A stretch of 64,000 nt of DNA from Stramenopiles sp. TOSAG23-2. Its lineage: Eukaryota; Sar. The notes beneath the pieces are model-generated. The model worked only from the letters and a program-made list of their open reading frames with translations, did no database searches and had not been told where the DNA came from. Below, piece by piece: positions 9,470 through 22,232 of the stretch (positions within the stretch are counted from its first letter, which is position 1; each line of letters starts with the position of its first letter). Both the position numbers and the translations under genes were made by a program. Location of the stretch: NCBI GenBank assembly GCA_900128395.1, contig LT649234.1, positions 31,012 through 95,011 of the forward strand, read 5' to 3'.

Positions 9470-10885
9470 ATGGTATTAACAGAGAAACAACGAAAAGATT
9501 TACATAAAGGTATTTATGGATATTTAAAAGAAACGTCTGCATCAAATAATGAATTGGAAAATATCGCAACATTGTTTGCACAAGCTACAAACTTAAGTGA
9601 AGATGATTTAGCATCAACACGTAAAAGTATATTAGAGAAAAAATGGACTTCCGTAGTTCGTTTGCAACGTAAAGTGATGGATTTAGAAAAAAAATTAAGT
9701 GCTGCTAAAGAAGATTTAAAACTTGTAGAAAAAGGTGGTTTACTTAGTAACGGCACAAATGCCAACCTATCGCCAAATAGCCGCGATAAATTAAACAATG
9801 CGCTTCCGCGTGAACCTGCAAAACAGAAATTAACTGGACATCGTGGATCTATTTCAAGCGTAGCATTTCATCCTGTATTTAATATTTTATGCTCTTCCGC
9901 TGAAGATGCAACCATTAAAGTATGGGATTATGAAAGTGGAGAATTTGAACGTACATTAAAAGGACATACAAATATTGTGAATCATTGTAGTTTCAATAGT
10001 ACCGGGGATGTACTTGCTTCCTGTAGTGCTGATTTAAGTATTAAATTATGGGATTTTAAAGACTCATTTACCTGCGTTAAAACATTACAAGGCCACGATC
10101 ATAATGTATCATGTGTACGATTTACACCATCTAATGATCATTTAATTTCATGTTCACGAGATAAAACAATTCGAATATGGGAAACTCGTACTGGATATTG
10201 TGTACGCACAATTGATGGGCATGATGAGTGGATACGAACAATTGCAATAAGTGCGAATGGTTCATTATTTGCAAGTGCATCAAGTGATAAAACTATTTCC
10301 GTTTGGTCATTTGAACCGAAAAATATGGGATCAAAAAACAATACACCAATGACGACATTGAAAGGTCATGATCATGTTGTTGAATGTATTACATTTTTAA
10401 ATGATCTTGGTGATAAATTTTTAAGTCGACGAAAATTAATTGATGATAAATTAGGTAAAGGTAGTAATAATAATAATAATAATGATAATAATAATAACAA
10501 TATTCAAGTGGAAGATATTGAAATTGATAAGAATGATAATAATGAGAACAATGATAATAATAGTAATAATAACATGCATATTGTCAGTGGTTCAAGAGAT
10601 CGTACCGTTAAAGTTTGGAATATTGCAACAAATAATTGTTTAATGACATTTTCAGATCATGAAAACTGGATACGTGGAGTGATTGTACATCCATCTGGTA
10701 AATATATAATTAGTGTTAGTGAGGATAGAACAATTCGTTGCTTTGATTTGAAAGATAAACGTTGTGCACGAACATTAAGTGATGCTCATGAACATTTTAT
10801 ATCTTGTTTACATATACACCCGAAAGGTAATGTCATTGCAACTGGTAGTGTTGATAAAACAGTTAAAACATGGGAATGTCGATAG
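9470..10885 (+). CDS. LIS1: LIS1 (PAFAH1B1/nudF-type dynein regulator)
   Basis: This 471-residue protein has an N-terminal LisH-like segment (residues 7-40, KDLHKGIYGYLKETSASNNE), a short coiled coil (about 58-85) and a C-terminal seven-blade WD40 propeller starting near residue 118. GHDEWIRTIAIS, SGSRDRTVKVW and VSEDRTIRCFDLK are typical LIS1 blades, and it ends on TGSVDKTVKTWECR. LIS1 binds the cytoplasmic dynein motor domain and regulates its microtubule attachment. An Asn-rich, low-complexity insertion (about residues 320-368) interrupts one blade, lengthening the protein from the usual ~410. It is mostly built from AAT codons and is probably a surface loop. The ATG follows an A10 run. 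Confidence 0.93.
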   Translation: MVLTEKQRKDLHKGIYGYLKETSASNNELENIATLFAQATNLSEDDLASTRKSILEKKWTSVVRLQRKVMDLEKKLSAAKEDLKLVEKGGLLSNGTNANLSPNSRDKLNNALPREPAKQKLTGHRGSISSVAFHPVFNILCSSAEDATIKVWDYESGEFERTLKGHTNIVNHCSFNSTGDVLASCSADLSIKLWDFKDSFTCVKTLQGHDHNVSCVRFTPSNDHLISCSRDKTIRIWETRTGYCVRTIDGHDEWIRTIAISANGSLFASASSDKTISVWSFEPKNMGSKNNTPMTTLKGHDHVVECITFLNDLGDKFLSRRKLIDDKLGKGSNNNNNNDNNNNNIQVEDIEIDKNDNNENNDNNSNNNMHIVSGSRDRTVKVWNIATNNCLMTFSDHENWIRGVIVHPSGKYIISVSEDRTIRCFDLKDKRCARTLSDAHEHFISCLHIHPKGNVIATGSVDKTVKTWECR

Positions 10886-11061
10886 ATATTATGATATGAT
10901 ATTACGAAGTCGTATGATATGGATATGATATGATACGCATTTACTTTTAAAAATTAATAATATATATATTTAATATTATACTCGCTCGCGTACTTCTTCG
11001 TCGTATTAAAAATATACGTACGTTCGTATTTACAAAAGTACAAAACACATATATCTCTGTC
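10886..11061. promoter_or_regulatory. TACGA/TCGTA-rich 3' intergenic tract
   Basis: This 176-base convergent space carries TACGAAGTCGTATGATAT and TACGTACGTTCGTA, which are self-complementary words that recur in most convergent spaces of this window. A role in 3'-end formation or transcription termination is inference. Confidence 0.4.
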
Positions 11062-11802
11062 TTATCTTTTTTCTAATTTCTTAATAAATTTTAAAATATC
11101 TCTATGACATTCGGCATAAGTCTCTTTGATGGTATTGATTTGATTGAATTCTAAACATGTTGTATCGTAAGAATGTACTAATTTGTTTCTCAGAGTATTT
11201 ATATATAGCACTTTTCTAATTAGTTTTTTGGGTAAATGTTTATTTTTTATACGAAAACGATGTAATTTTGCAAAGATTCCTTGCACAGGACGATTATCTT
11301 CTTCTGGATTGATAATGTCACTATCACCACCGTCATCTTCTTCATCATGATAATTACAATTTGAATCTAATAAATATTCCAATTCCTTGATTGCTTTTAT
11401 AAGTAATTCATATTCATTATTAATAGCAGATAAATCATAACGTTCTCTACCAACTATCAATACAAAAATAAAATATAAAAGTATATATATATGATGCAGA
11501 ATACCATAGACAATATTGAAGATATATTTCAATACATTAAGGACAGGTGCCATAGGCGATCCATTAATCGAATCCACTGACTTGTTTTGACTACTACTAC
11601 TACTTCTTCTTCTTAATGATGATGAAGACGGTGTTTTTCCTCTTCTATTATTAGACGGTGTTTTTCTTCTTGATGATGTTGGCGTTTTGTTGTTGTTGTT
11701 GTTATTTCGAGATGATGATCGTGTCCTTCGTCGACTCATTGCCCTCATATTATCATTATCATCATACTGTCTTCTACCTCTACTTTTTGATCTAGTCGTC
11801 AT
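11062..11802 (-). CDS. Membrane-anchored protein with HEPN-like RNxxxH motif
   Basis: The protein has 246 residues. Residues 1-85 are basic and Ser/Arg/Asn-rich (SRRRTRSSSR, SSLRRRSSSSS). Residues 88-117 form a long hydrophobic segment, one long or two short membrane helices. Residues 123-246 are helical and contain LRNKLVH (Arg205, Asn206, His210), which matches the R-N-x3-H signature of HEPN nucleases, in a helix context like DUF4145-type HEPN domains. If the fold is real, the protein would be a membrane-tethered RNase or an RNA-binding HEPN relative. Without a structure prediction this remains tentative, because short motifs occur by chance. An acidic loop (residues 153-169) separates the two helical halves. 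Confidence 0.55.
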   Translation of the reverse strand: MTTRSKSRGRRQYDDNDNMRAMSRRRTRSSSRNNNNNNKTPTSSRRKTPSNNRRGKTPSSSSLRRRSSSSSQNKSVDSINGSPMAPVLNVLKYIFNIVYGILHHIYILLYFIFVLIVGRERYDLSAINNEYELLIKAIKELEYLLDSNCNYHDEEDDGGDSDIINPEEDNRPVQGIFAKLHRFRIKNKHLPKKLIRKVLYINTLRNKLVHSYDTTCLEFNQINTIKETYAECHRDILKFIKKLEKR

Positions 11803-12341
11803 CTTTTGTTGTTGTTGTTTGTACGTTGCTTTACCGTATTTCTTGTTGTCTTATTACTTATTTTTTTTGTATGTGTGTTTAAATAATAAAAATAATACCG
11901 TAGTATATATAATATCAATAGTGTGTGGTGTGTTTTTTGTTGTTCATCATTGATGAAATTAAAATCATCAGTGCCCCACCAGCCTTTTTTTTCTTGTTGT
12001 AGTAGTAGTAGTATGTTGTTGTTATTACTACTATGTACTACCGCTATAATAACTCTATTCAAATACTATAGATACAAACAAATAATAAACGACATTTACA
12101 AATTTGTATATATACATATAATTAAACATTATTATTTCTTCTATAACTTGTTTGAAAGATTTTTTCAAGTGTGCTCTATCTCTGACATAGATATCAAAAT
12201 TTTTTTTTTGTTATAAAATTTGTACATTTATATAATACACAAAAATAATATACAACATTATCTGTAGCAGTTGTAAATCAATATAAGAATAAATAGTAGT
12301 AAAACTTGTCCAACTCGTTTCAAAACAATTTATACATAAAA
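11803..12341. other. Divergent intergenic space
   Basis: This 539-base space has TGT/GTT and AGT trinucleotide runs near 11810 and 12000. The short frames here are low complexity and unconvincing. Confidence 0.6.
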
Positions 12342-14477
12342 ATGGGTGCAGTGACAAATATGTTTTTCTTGATAATTAGCATTGTTTTTGGATTCATTAC
12401 ATTCATTTATATAGATAGCGCTATATTTGTAAAACATTCATTGTGTAATATATACAAACTACATACACAACGTGGCACAAGAGGTTTAAGACACTTTAGT
12501 GATTATAATAATATATATAACAAAGATGTACAATTGAAAAATAAAAGTCAAGGTTTGCATATCCTATCTAATAATACAAAGAAGAAGAATATTTCTGCAA
12601 TGAAAACAATTTTTGATAGAATTAAAACATCTACAGCAAGTTCTGCTATAATTGTAAATAATGTGAGTAAGACAAATATGAGGTTGGGACCAATAGAAAT
12701 TACTAATGCTAAACGTTGTAACGCGTATCCATCTAAAAAATTCAAAGTTCTTGCAAGTGTACATAGAATTTTCAATCAACATATTAATACTAATAATAGC
12801 AAATCAATAGAAGGTATGATAAAGCAAAAATTTCCATCATTTGTTTTCGAAAAAGGGTGGTTAACATTAACTAACATAAATATAAAAAATAGAGATGGAC
12901 GTGGCCATTCGAATGTATATAAAAAAGAAAATAGAAGTAACTGTCAACAAGGAAAAAACTCATATACATGGGATTCTCATGCAAAGGAATGTATGTATCC
13001 AGTTCCGCAAACCAATAGAATGCTTGCTCTTATTGAACTTGGCCATTCAACAGCATGTAAGTTTAACTCTAACGCTTGTAAAATTTTTCTCAAAGCTATA
13101 GGTGACATGTTTCATCGCCTTGAAGCTCTTGAAAAGCAATGCGTAGATATTGTAAAATCTGGAAAGATAAGCACGCATTTTCCTGATCATAGAAGTTTTA
13201 ATAATTTAGGTACAGTTGAAAATGAGAATGAAGCACCTTCTCGTATTATTGTATCGATAACAACTATTCCTAGTCGTTTCGAGAACGCCGATGCTATAAC
13301 AAAAGCAATTAAATCTGTACTTTTTGATCAAGTCATGAATGCTGATATTGTATGGATTTCTGTTCCAAAGATTAGTAGACGCTTTGGAAATGCATACCCA
13401 CCTGTCCCTTCAAAGTTAAAAAAGTTGGAACGAGAAAGTAATGGTCGCTTTTCTGTTTTAACATGTGAGGATTTTGGCCCAGCTACAAAGTTAATCCCAG
13501 CATTGCAACATGCTCGACCTAATGATATCGTTATAACTGCTGATGATGATAGTCTATATCAACCATGGGTTATTGGTAATTTAGTTCGAACCAGCGTTGA
13601 AAAAGCTCCAAATTCAATTGTATCACATATAGGATATAAGTTAAAAGGTGGCAAACCGAGACATCCAAATTTTCAATATTACAGTCTGCAATGGCATGCA
13701 AAAAAGTTAAGGGAAGTAGATTTTATTGCTGGTTTAGGTGCCGTCCTTTACAAACGTCGATTTTTTTTCAATGCTGAATTATCTAAAATATTTCAGACGT
13801 CTGAAATATTGATTGATAATGCCGAAGGTGAGCAACGAAGGAAAAATTTAAAATTTACATCTTTCCTGGAAGCTGCATTAGAAACAGATCAATTTATTGA
13901 AGGCCGATACGTTGATGATGATTATATCTCTGGTATAGCAAGCGTCATGGGCGTTTCAAGAATTATAACTCCAGCATGTGATGATTGTGGATATGGTGTT
14001 ATATGGAGTCAAGTTACAGAAGCAAATGCGCTTAGTTCCGGCCATAATAAAGACAAGAATATAGAAAGGCAATTTCATGTTATATCTAATTTTCAGAAAT
14101 TAAATCTTTTACCAACTGCTTGTAAGCGTGGATCGAAAACTAAGACTAGAAAAACCATACATAATAGGAAAAAACCAAAAGTGAAAGAAAAACCACTATT
14201 AATTACTCCTCTAGCAATAAATGGCACGAACAATTCTACAACGAATCGAAACCATACAACATTATCGTTAAATGCTAATGTGATACCATCTAAGGAGAAA
14301 GGTATATACAATTCTACAACGAATCGAAACCGTACATCATTATCGTTAAATGCTAATGTTATACCATCTAAGGAGAAAGGTATATTTGATATTAAATTTT
14401 TATCTTTAATGAGGGAATGGTATGACAATCATGACTGCATTGGATATGATGATCAATGTCAAAATTGTTTTGTGTAA
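12342..14477 (+). CDS. Type II membrane glycosyltransferase-like protein
   Basis: This is a 711-residue protein from the ATG at 12342; a longer frame begins at TTG 12306, but AAA-ATG fits local usage. Residues about 5-27 form a signal anchor (MFFLIISIVFGFITFIY). Residues about 299-560 look like a GT-A glycosyltransferase: IIVSITTIPSRFENA, an ITADDDSLY acidic motif near residue 398 (DxD-like, nucleotide-sugar/metal binding) and YVDDDYISG near 525. This pattern occurs in bacterial and giant-virus family-2-like transferases. Lumenal Golgi or ER localisation is inferred from the anchor. A 26-residue unit is repeated twice near residues 630-682 and carries NST, NHT and NRT sequons. Cysteines cluster at the C-terminus. 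Donor and acceptor sugars cannot be told. Confidence 0.75.
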   Translation: MGAVTNMFFLIISIVFGFITFIYIDSAIFVKHSLCNIYKLHTQRGTRGLRHFSDYNNIYNKDVQLKNKSQGLHILSNNTKKKNISAMKTIFDRIKTSTASSAIIVNNVSKTNMRLGPIEITNAKRCNAYPSKKFKVLASVHRIFNQHINTNNSKSIEGMIKQKFPSFVFEKGWLTLTNINIKNRDGRGHSNVYKKENRSNCQQGKNSYTWDSHAKECMYPVPQTNRMLALIELGHSTACKFNSNACKIFLKAIGDMFHRLEALEKQCVDIVKSGKISTHFPDHRSFNNLGTVENENEAPSRIIVSITTIPSRFENADAITKAIKSVLFDQVMNADIVWISVPKISRRFGNAYPPVPSKLKKLERESNGRFSVLTCEDFGPATKLIPALQHARPNDIVITADDDSLYQPWVIGNLVRTSVEKAPNSIVSHIGYKLKGGKPRHPNFQYYSLQWHAKKLREVDFIAGLGAVLYKRRFFFNAELSKIFQTSEILIDNAEGEQRRKNLKFTSFLEAALETDQFIEGRYVDDDYISGIASVMGVSRIITPACDDCGYGVIWSQVTEANALSSGHNKDKNIERQFHVISNFQKLNLLPTACKRGSKTKTRKTIHNRKKPKVKEKPLLITPLAINGTNNSTTNRNHTTLSLNANVIPSKEKGIYNSTTNRNRTSLSLNANVIPSKEKGIFDIKFLSLMREWYDNHDCIGYDDQCQNCFV
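14232..14387 (+). repeat. 78-base tandem repeat inside the glycosyltransferase gene
   Basis: There are two in-frame copies, 14232-14309 and 14310-14387. They encode 26-residue units that start NSTTNRN and end IPSKEKGI. Differences are few, and both units keep N-glycosylation sequons. Confidence 0.9.
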
Positions 14478-14895
14478 AAATTTATAGAAGCAGTATTGTC
14501 GTCGTCTGTAGTCGAGCTTGTCGTCTAACACAATGAAAAATTTCTGAAATCGTTCACATACTTTAAAAAAAAATATATTAAGTATATATATTTTTATACT
14601 AAGATTCCTATTTGTAAGAGTAGTGCTATTTACATGCTAATCATGCAACCTAAAAACGTTACACGTTTGTAAATAAAATAAAAACACACACACATTTCAT
14701 CCTTTTGACTAGCACACTGTTACATACAAAACATTGTTGAAAAAGTATTTTTCTCAGATTTTAAAATACAAAACAGAACTTTTACGATAATATAAATTGT
14801 AATATTTAAAATCTATTTTATAGGAGTAACAATTAGTTTTTTTTAATTGTTTTTGTGTGTGCATTTTAATTATATGACCTGTAAATTAATACGCG
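14478..14895. other. Intergenic space between tandem genes
   Basis: This 418-base AT-rich stretch between two plus-strand genes has a CGTCGTC patch just after the stop (about 14498-14524). Nothing else is recognisable. Confidence 0.6.
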
Positions 14896-15813
14896 ATGTC
14901 TGGAAAATCATGTGAAATAACTACGATATTAAAATCAAATTTAGTATCCAAAGTTGAGCGTATAAAAAATAAATTTCATAATGCAAATGTAAAATTACAA
15001 GTGCATAATCATATACATAAAAGAGCTATTGATTGGAATAAGCATGGCAAAAAAGATATAACATCAACCGGTTTAGCAAAGAAAGTTGAATTTGAAAAAG
15101 AAATAGACATTGATGAAGATGAAACGGTAAAGAAAGAAAATGTAAATACAAAGAAGAAGGAAACTACGAAAACACCGATTCATGTTAATAATAAAAAAAA
15201 AGAACCTAGTGTACAAGAAATATTTATTTTATTAACGAAAAGTCATGGACGATCAATTATAAATGAATTTATTTTAAGTGGAAAGAAGAAAGTAAGCATG
15301 CGTGATTTTATAAGAGCCGTGGATGATATTCGAATGGAAAATGTAACAATGGATGATATTGCAAAATGTTGGCCATTGTTTGATATTGATGGCGATGGGG
15401 ATGTTTCCTTAGATGAATTTAGTTACGTATTAGCAAATTGGCGACATATTTTACATAAAAATTTTTCTAACGACATAGCTATTACAAAAAATGCAAAGTC
15501 TATAAGAGATTTTGAGGATACGCTTGTGCAAAAGTATTACAATGCACCGTTGCCTCCAAAGCCAACAGTTTTTACTGCCCGCCCACAATCATCATCATCA
15601 CCAAATAAAAGAAGAAATGTCACACGAATCGAACGTCCAGCTGTAGTAGCAAAGAAGCAAATTAATAAATCACAATTGAAAGATCATTATATTGATCGGA
15701 ATATTGATTTAAATAAATTATATTTTCGAAATACATTTAATGATACAAATAAAATTGATAATAAAGATGACAGCCGCGTATTCGAAAGTCAACTTTCAAA
15801 TCGATCGCTGTAA
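14896..15813 (+). CDS. EF-hand protein, frame probably continues beyond this stop
   Basis: This 305-residue open frame starts at ATG 14896. Residues 1-100 are basic and Lys/Thr-rich. One good EF-hand loop, DIDGDGDVSLDE (about residues 158-169), sits in IAKCWPLFDIDGDGDVSLDE, preceded by a degenerate partner (ILSGKKKVSMRDFIRAVDDI). Calcium binding follows from the loop. The partner is unknown, though flagellar EF-hand proteins often look like this. The stop at 15811 (CTG-TAA) may not be the true end: another frame is open from 15771 to the TGA at 16026-16028 and reads like protein. A small intron, a frameshift or a sequence error could join them; see the separate entry. Confidence 0.75.
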   Translation: MSGKSCEITTILKSNLVSKVERIKNKFHNANVKLQVHNHIHKRAIDWNKHGKKDITSTGLAKKVEFEKEIDIDEDETVKKENVNTKKKETTKTPIHVNNKKKEPSVQEIFILLTKSHGRSIINEFILSGKKKVSMRDFIRAVDDIRMENVTMDDIAKCWPLFDIDGDGDVSLDEFSYVLANWRHILHKNFSNDIAITKNAKSIRDFEDTLVQKYYNAPLPPKPTVFTARPQSSSSPNKRRNVTRIERPAVVAKKQINKSQLKDHYIDRNIDLNKLYFRNTFNDTNKIDNKDDSRVFESQLSNRSL

Positions 15814-16028
15814 CTCTTTCACCAGAAAAAACAATCATACATTCACCGACATACGATCTTGCATCAAGTATAGATTATCATAATTCATATTTACACGGAA
15901 GTTTAATGGTGACGAATCCAAGGTACATGCACCAAAAACGGATAAGTAGTACCAAAAAAGGGCAACATCGCATTTACCAATTAGCAATAAAAGAAATGAG
16001 AAATATTTATAAAACTTCAAACCACTGA
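15771..16028 (+). pseudogene. Open frame continuing the EF-hand gene in a different phase
   Basis: About 85 codons are open here, overlapping the last 14 codons of the EF-hand frame. It includes SPTYDLASSIDYHNSYLHGS and KKGQHRIYQLAIKEMRN and ends in TGA at 16026. The phase change is equivalent to -1 (or +2). A 38-base GT...AG segment at 15788-15825 would join the frames exactly if spliced, but its donor GTCAAC is weak. Indel or assembly error is the plainest alternative. Confidence 0.5.
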
Positions 16029-16721
16029 GGTATTAGGGGATATCTGTATTAAAATGTCAAAACTAGATGGGTGTTGGAGAGCCAGTAAAAGCACAACAAT
16101 AAAATTATACGAAGTACAGTATTATATAAAAGGATAATTATATGATATTATATATATTATTCGTACCGCGGTATTAAAAAATACAATCATACACACATCG
16201 TAACATCATTGCGATAGAGTTTTAATTATATTTAATGATTTTATAGAAATATTTACCTATTCTAGACCTATCAATATGTTTTTTGTCCATTTTGGGCCAA
16301 AAAAGTCCTCTGTATTTTTGGTCTTTAGAATACAAATTATATACTAAATATATTTACCTATATATATGGCTTATTTTTGTCTATTTTGGGCCAAAGACGC
16401 TGTGGATCTTATAAAATTTAATGATACGTTCGTATAGTAATGATTGCAGCAGAGCGTTTAGAGAAGAAATACGTATTAGAAAACGGACATGATGTTGATC
16501 GTAAATAATCGAGAGGGATATATTTAATAAATTGGTATTTTTTTGCAAAACATATTAATTTGTAATTAAATGTACGTTATAAACATAATTTTTTTACAAA
16601 AAGACTTCCTAGCTATCGTTCACGCTTGTTCACACAACACTAAAATACTTGATACTCAAAAATTTTTCATATGTTTCGCGATGACAGTTTGAAAGAACAA
16701 AATGGCAAATTAAAGAACAAT
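16029..16721. other. Convergent intergenic space with an imperfect direct repeat
   Basis: Two related blocks, 16251-16303 and 16352-16396, share ATTTACCTAT and TTTTGTCYATTTTGGGCCAAA. TACGAAGTAC, TTCGTACCGCGG and ATACGTTCGTAT words occur near 16118, 16165 and 16427. No gene was seen. Confidence 0.6.
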
Positions 16722-19434
<2,713 letters not shown>

Positions 19435-21660
19435 ATGCCGAAACGCCCTATATCGTCTAGCTCCAGCTCTTCTTCTTCGAGTTCGAGCTCTAGTAGCGAT
19501 GATTCAGAAGACGAAGGACAAAAAATAGTGAATATGAAAAGTGTACAAGAAGATGATAACAATAATCAAACCAGTAATAAGGAAAAAACAAATAATAATA
19601 AAAGAAGAAAATTAAATGATGAGATCAGTGATAATAATAACAGCACTATGAATATAAATGATACAATAGAACCGGTAATAACGACAACGACGACGACGAT
19701 AATAAATAATACTAATAACAATAAACCAAATAATAATGAAGATACAGCAACATCGAAAGAAGCTAAAGAAACAATAATACCTGGTTCAGAGGAACATCAA
19801 AAATCAACATGGATAAATTTACAAGCAAAGTTACATAGTTTATTGAGTAAATTAACACCGAAAACATTAGTTGAAATATTACCGCAGGTATTTGCATTAA
19901 ATTTAATCCGTAGTCGCGGCCTATTTGTAACGAAAATGTTGTTTATTTTATCCGGAACGAAAGGACATGATACTGATGCTACAGCAAAAGTATTTGCATC
20001 ATTAACCTCGGTGATTAACACTAAATTACCACAAATTGGAGAATTATTAGTCAAACGAGTTTTATTTGAATTTCGACGAAACTTTAAGAACCATAAAATT
20101 AGGAATGCAATCACGCGATTAAAATTGTTATCTCATCTAATCAATCAACAAATATGTCATGAAATATTAGCATTGCAAATAGCAAATTTTTTGATCTCAA
20201 AAAAATCCATCAAAGGATCAATTGATTGTTTAGATGTTTTATTATGCCGTACTGGTAGAATTTTGGAAGAAACATCATCCAAAGCAACCAATAAAATATT
20301 CGATCAAGTACGAATTATGTTACAAGAGGGTACAGTGGATAGATATTCCCAGCAAAAAATCGAAAAGTTATTAAAAACGCGTAAAAAAGGTTTTTATTGG
20401 CATAAAACCATTGATGAAGGATTAGATTTAGTGGAAAAAAACGATCGAGTCACTCATACAATGCAATTGAATGACAAAATTGATATAGAAGAAACTTTAA
20501 ACAAATATCAATTTGATGACAACTTTTTAAAAAATGAAGAAAGTTGGAATAATATACGAAAAAGTATATTAGGGATAACAGATGAAGATAGTAATAATGA
20601 CAGTAGCGACGATGGCGATGCTAGTAGTGATTCGGATGATGGATCAACTGGAGATGATGAGGGAAGTGATTCGGATGACGATGATGATGATGATTTGCCA
20701 CCAGCAATGAATTTAAACGATGCTGGTCCTAGTAAAACAACTGATTTAACAGGTGCTGATTTAGTTGATTTAAGACGTAAAATATATTTAGTAATCATGT
20801 CTTCATTGGATTATGAAGAATGCGCACATAAGTTGTTGATGCTGCGTATACCAAAAGCAAATCAAATTGAAATTTGTACTATGTTACTTGAATGCTGCTC
20901 GCAAGAACGAACATATGTTAAAATGTATGGTTTGTTAGGATGTCGTTTTTGTTCCGTGGATGCCTTATACCAGACAAATTTTAAGATATGTTTTGTGCAA
21001 CAATACAATACATGCCATCATTTGGATACAAATAAATTAAGAAATACTGCAAAATTTTTTGCTCATTTAATTTGTCATGATGCATTGCCATGGGACACAA
21101 TGTCATGTATAACACTAACAGAAAAAATGACAACTAGTTCTGGACGTATATTCATTAAAATATTGTTCCAAGAAATGGTTACTTTTCTTGGTATTGTACA
21201 AGTTCAAAACATTTTAAACGATCCAATATTGATAAAAAAATTGCCAGGTTTGTTTCCAACGGAAGATCCAGATCATATTCGTTTTGCTATTAACTTTTTC
21301 ACGGTGATTCAGCTTGGCGCCTTAACAATTGGATTGAGAGAAGCATTACGTGTAGCACCAAAGAAAATATTAAAACAAGTACAAGAAAAATTAAGAGATT
21401 CCGATGGTGAAGATATGGATAGTGACAGTTCAAGTAGTAGTAGTAGTAGTAGCAGCAGCAGTAGTTCTTCATCTAGCAGCAGCAGCAGCAGTTCTAGTAG
21501 TTCATCCTCTAGTAGTGATAGCAGTGACAGCAGTGATGACGACAATGATGATGATAACAGGAGGAAGGAAGTTGATATTGGTCTCCAAAAATCAGTTGAT
21601 AATGATAATAAAAAAGAAGGCGGGGGAGAAAGCGAACCAACAAAAGAAGAACAGCAGTAA
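19435..21660 (+). CDS. CWC22: Pre-mRNA splicing factor CWC22
   Basis: The protein has 741 residues. An acidic Ser- and Asn-rich N-terminus is followed by a MIF4G domain (about residues 120-330), including LNLIRSRGLF and LVKRVLFEFRRNF then HLINQQICHEILALQ. An acidic linker (about 385-425) follows, then an MA3 domain (about 435-560) with RRKIYLVIMSSLDYEECAHK, CCSQERTYVKMYGLLGCRFC and LRNTAKFFAHL. The C-terminus ends in a long Ser run and acidic tail. Cwc22 binds eIF4A3 in the spliceosome and delivers it for exon-junction complex assembly, so this organism splices at least some transcripts. The Ser runs mix AGT, AGC and TCN codons, which suggests selection on the protein rather than simple DNA slippage. 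Confidence 0.93.
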   Translation: MPKRPISSSSSSSSSSSSSSSDDSEDEGQKIVNMKSVQEDDNNNQTSNKEKTNNNKRRKLNDEISDNNNSTMNINDTIEPVITTTTTTIINNTNNNKPNNNEDTATSKEAKETIIPGSEEHQKSTWINLQAKLHSLLSKLTPKTLVEILPQVFALNLIRSRGLFVTKMLFILSGTKGHDTDATAKVFASLTSVINTKLPQIGELLVKRVLFEFRRNFKNHKIRNAITRLKLLSHLINQQICHEILALQIANFLISKKSIKGSIDCLDVLLCRTGRILEETSSKATNKIFDQVRIMLQEGTVDRYSQQKIEKLLKTRKKGFYWHKTIDEGLDLVEKNDRVTHTMQLNDKIDIEETLNKYQFDDNFLKNEESWNNIRKSILGITDEDSNNDSSDDGDASSDSDDGSTGDDEGSDSDDDDDDDLPPAMNLNDAGPSKTTDLTGADLVDLRRKIYLVIMSSLDYEECAHKLLMLRIPKANQIEICTMLLECCSQERTYVKMYGLLGCRFCSVDALYQTNFKICFVQQYNTCHHLDTNKLRNTAKFFAHLICHDALPWDTMSCITLTEKMTTSSGRIFIKILFQEMVTFLGIVQVQNILNDPILIKKLPGLFPTEDPDHIRFAINFFTVIQLGALTIGLREALRVAPKKILKQVQEKLRDSDGEDMDSDSSSSSSSSSSSSSSSSSSSSSSSSSSSSSSDSSDSSDDDNDDDNRRKEVDIGLQKSVDNDNKKEGGGESEPTKEEQQ

Positions 21661-22232
21661 AAAATGGTATATATATGCATGAGATGTAATATATAATATT
21701 ATGAATATGATATGCCAGAGACACAAAAAATATACGAGAAGTATCATGTACGAGCTCGTACGTTTTCGTACACAAAGAAAAAATGAAAAAACTCTTCTGC
21801 GCTTCGTATTATAAAAACGATGGTTAAAATCTAAAGTATTTTATATATCAAAATTTATTTTTAAAAAAGATATAATACGAAAAGTATTAAAAATTATATA
21901 ATATGCCATACCAGGCACTTTGTACGCGTACTTCGTATTTTTATATTCGTATGATACGAAAGCTCGTATGATATGATACTTATATATCCATTAGAAAAGA
22001 AACTAGATTTTATATAATGTATTTTATACTATCTTATATTTTAAAAAATTTGTTTGTTCTCTTTTGCATTTTTTTAATTTTTGGCTCTTGTAAAAATCTC
22101 ATCATACAGACACACACACCACAAATATGCGCGCGCACACACACATCAAAATAATATCTCCGCGTATTATATGTGTGTATGATAGGCACAAAAATATAAA
22201 CTTCGTCCTCTTCTGCTTTCACACATTTTAAA
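21661..22232. promoter_or_regulatory. Convergent intergenic space rich in TACGA/TCGTA words
   Basis: This 572-base 3'-to-3' space is densely supplied with self-complementary words: GTACGAGCTCGTAC (a perfect palindrome near 21749), GTACGCGTACTTCGTA, ATTCGTATGATACGAA and CTCGTATGATATGATAC. The CA-rich run 22108-22145 follows. A 3'-end or termination function is inference. Confidence 0.45.

Noticed and set aside
10430..10575. Asn-rich stretch in LIS1 as an intron
   Set aside because: It is in frame, lacks stops and clear splice sites, and similar Asn runs occur in many neighbouring proteins.
15810..15825. 16-base GT...AG mini-intron in the EF-hand gene
   Set aside because: Removing 16 bases leads into a frame that closes after about 20 codons, not into the long downstream frame.
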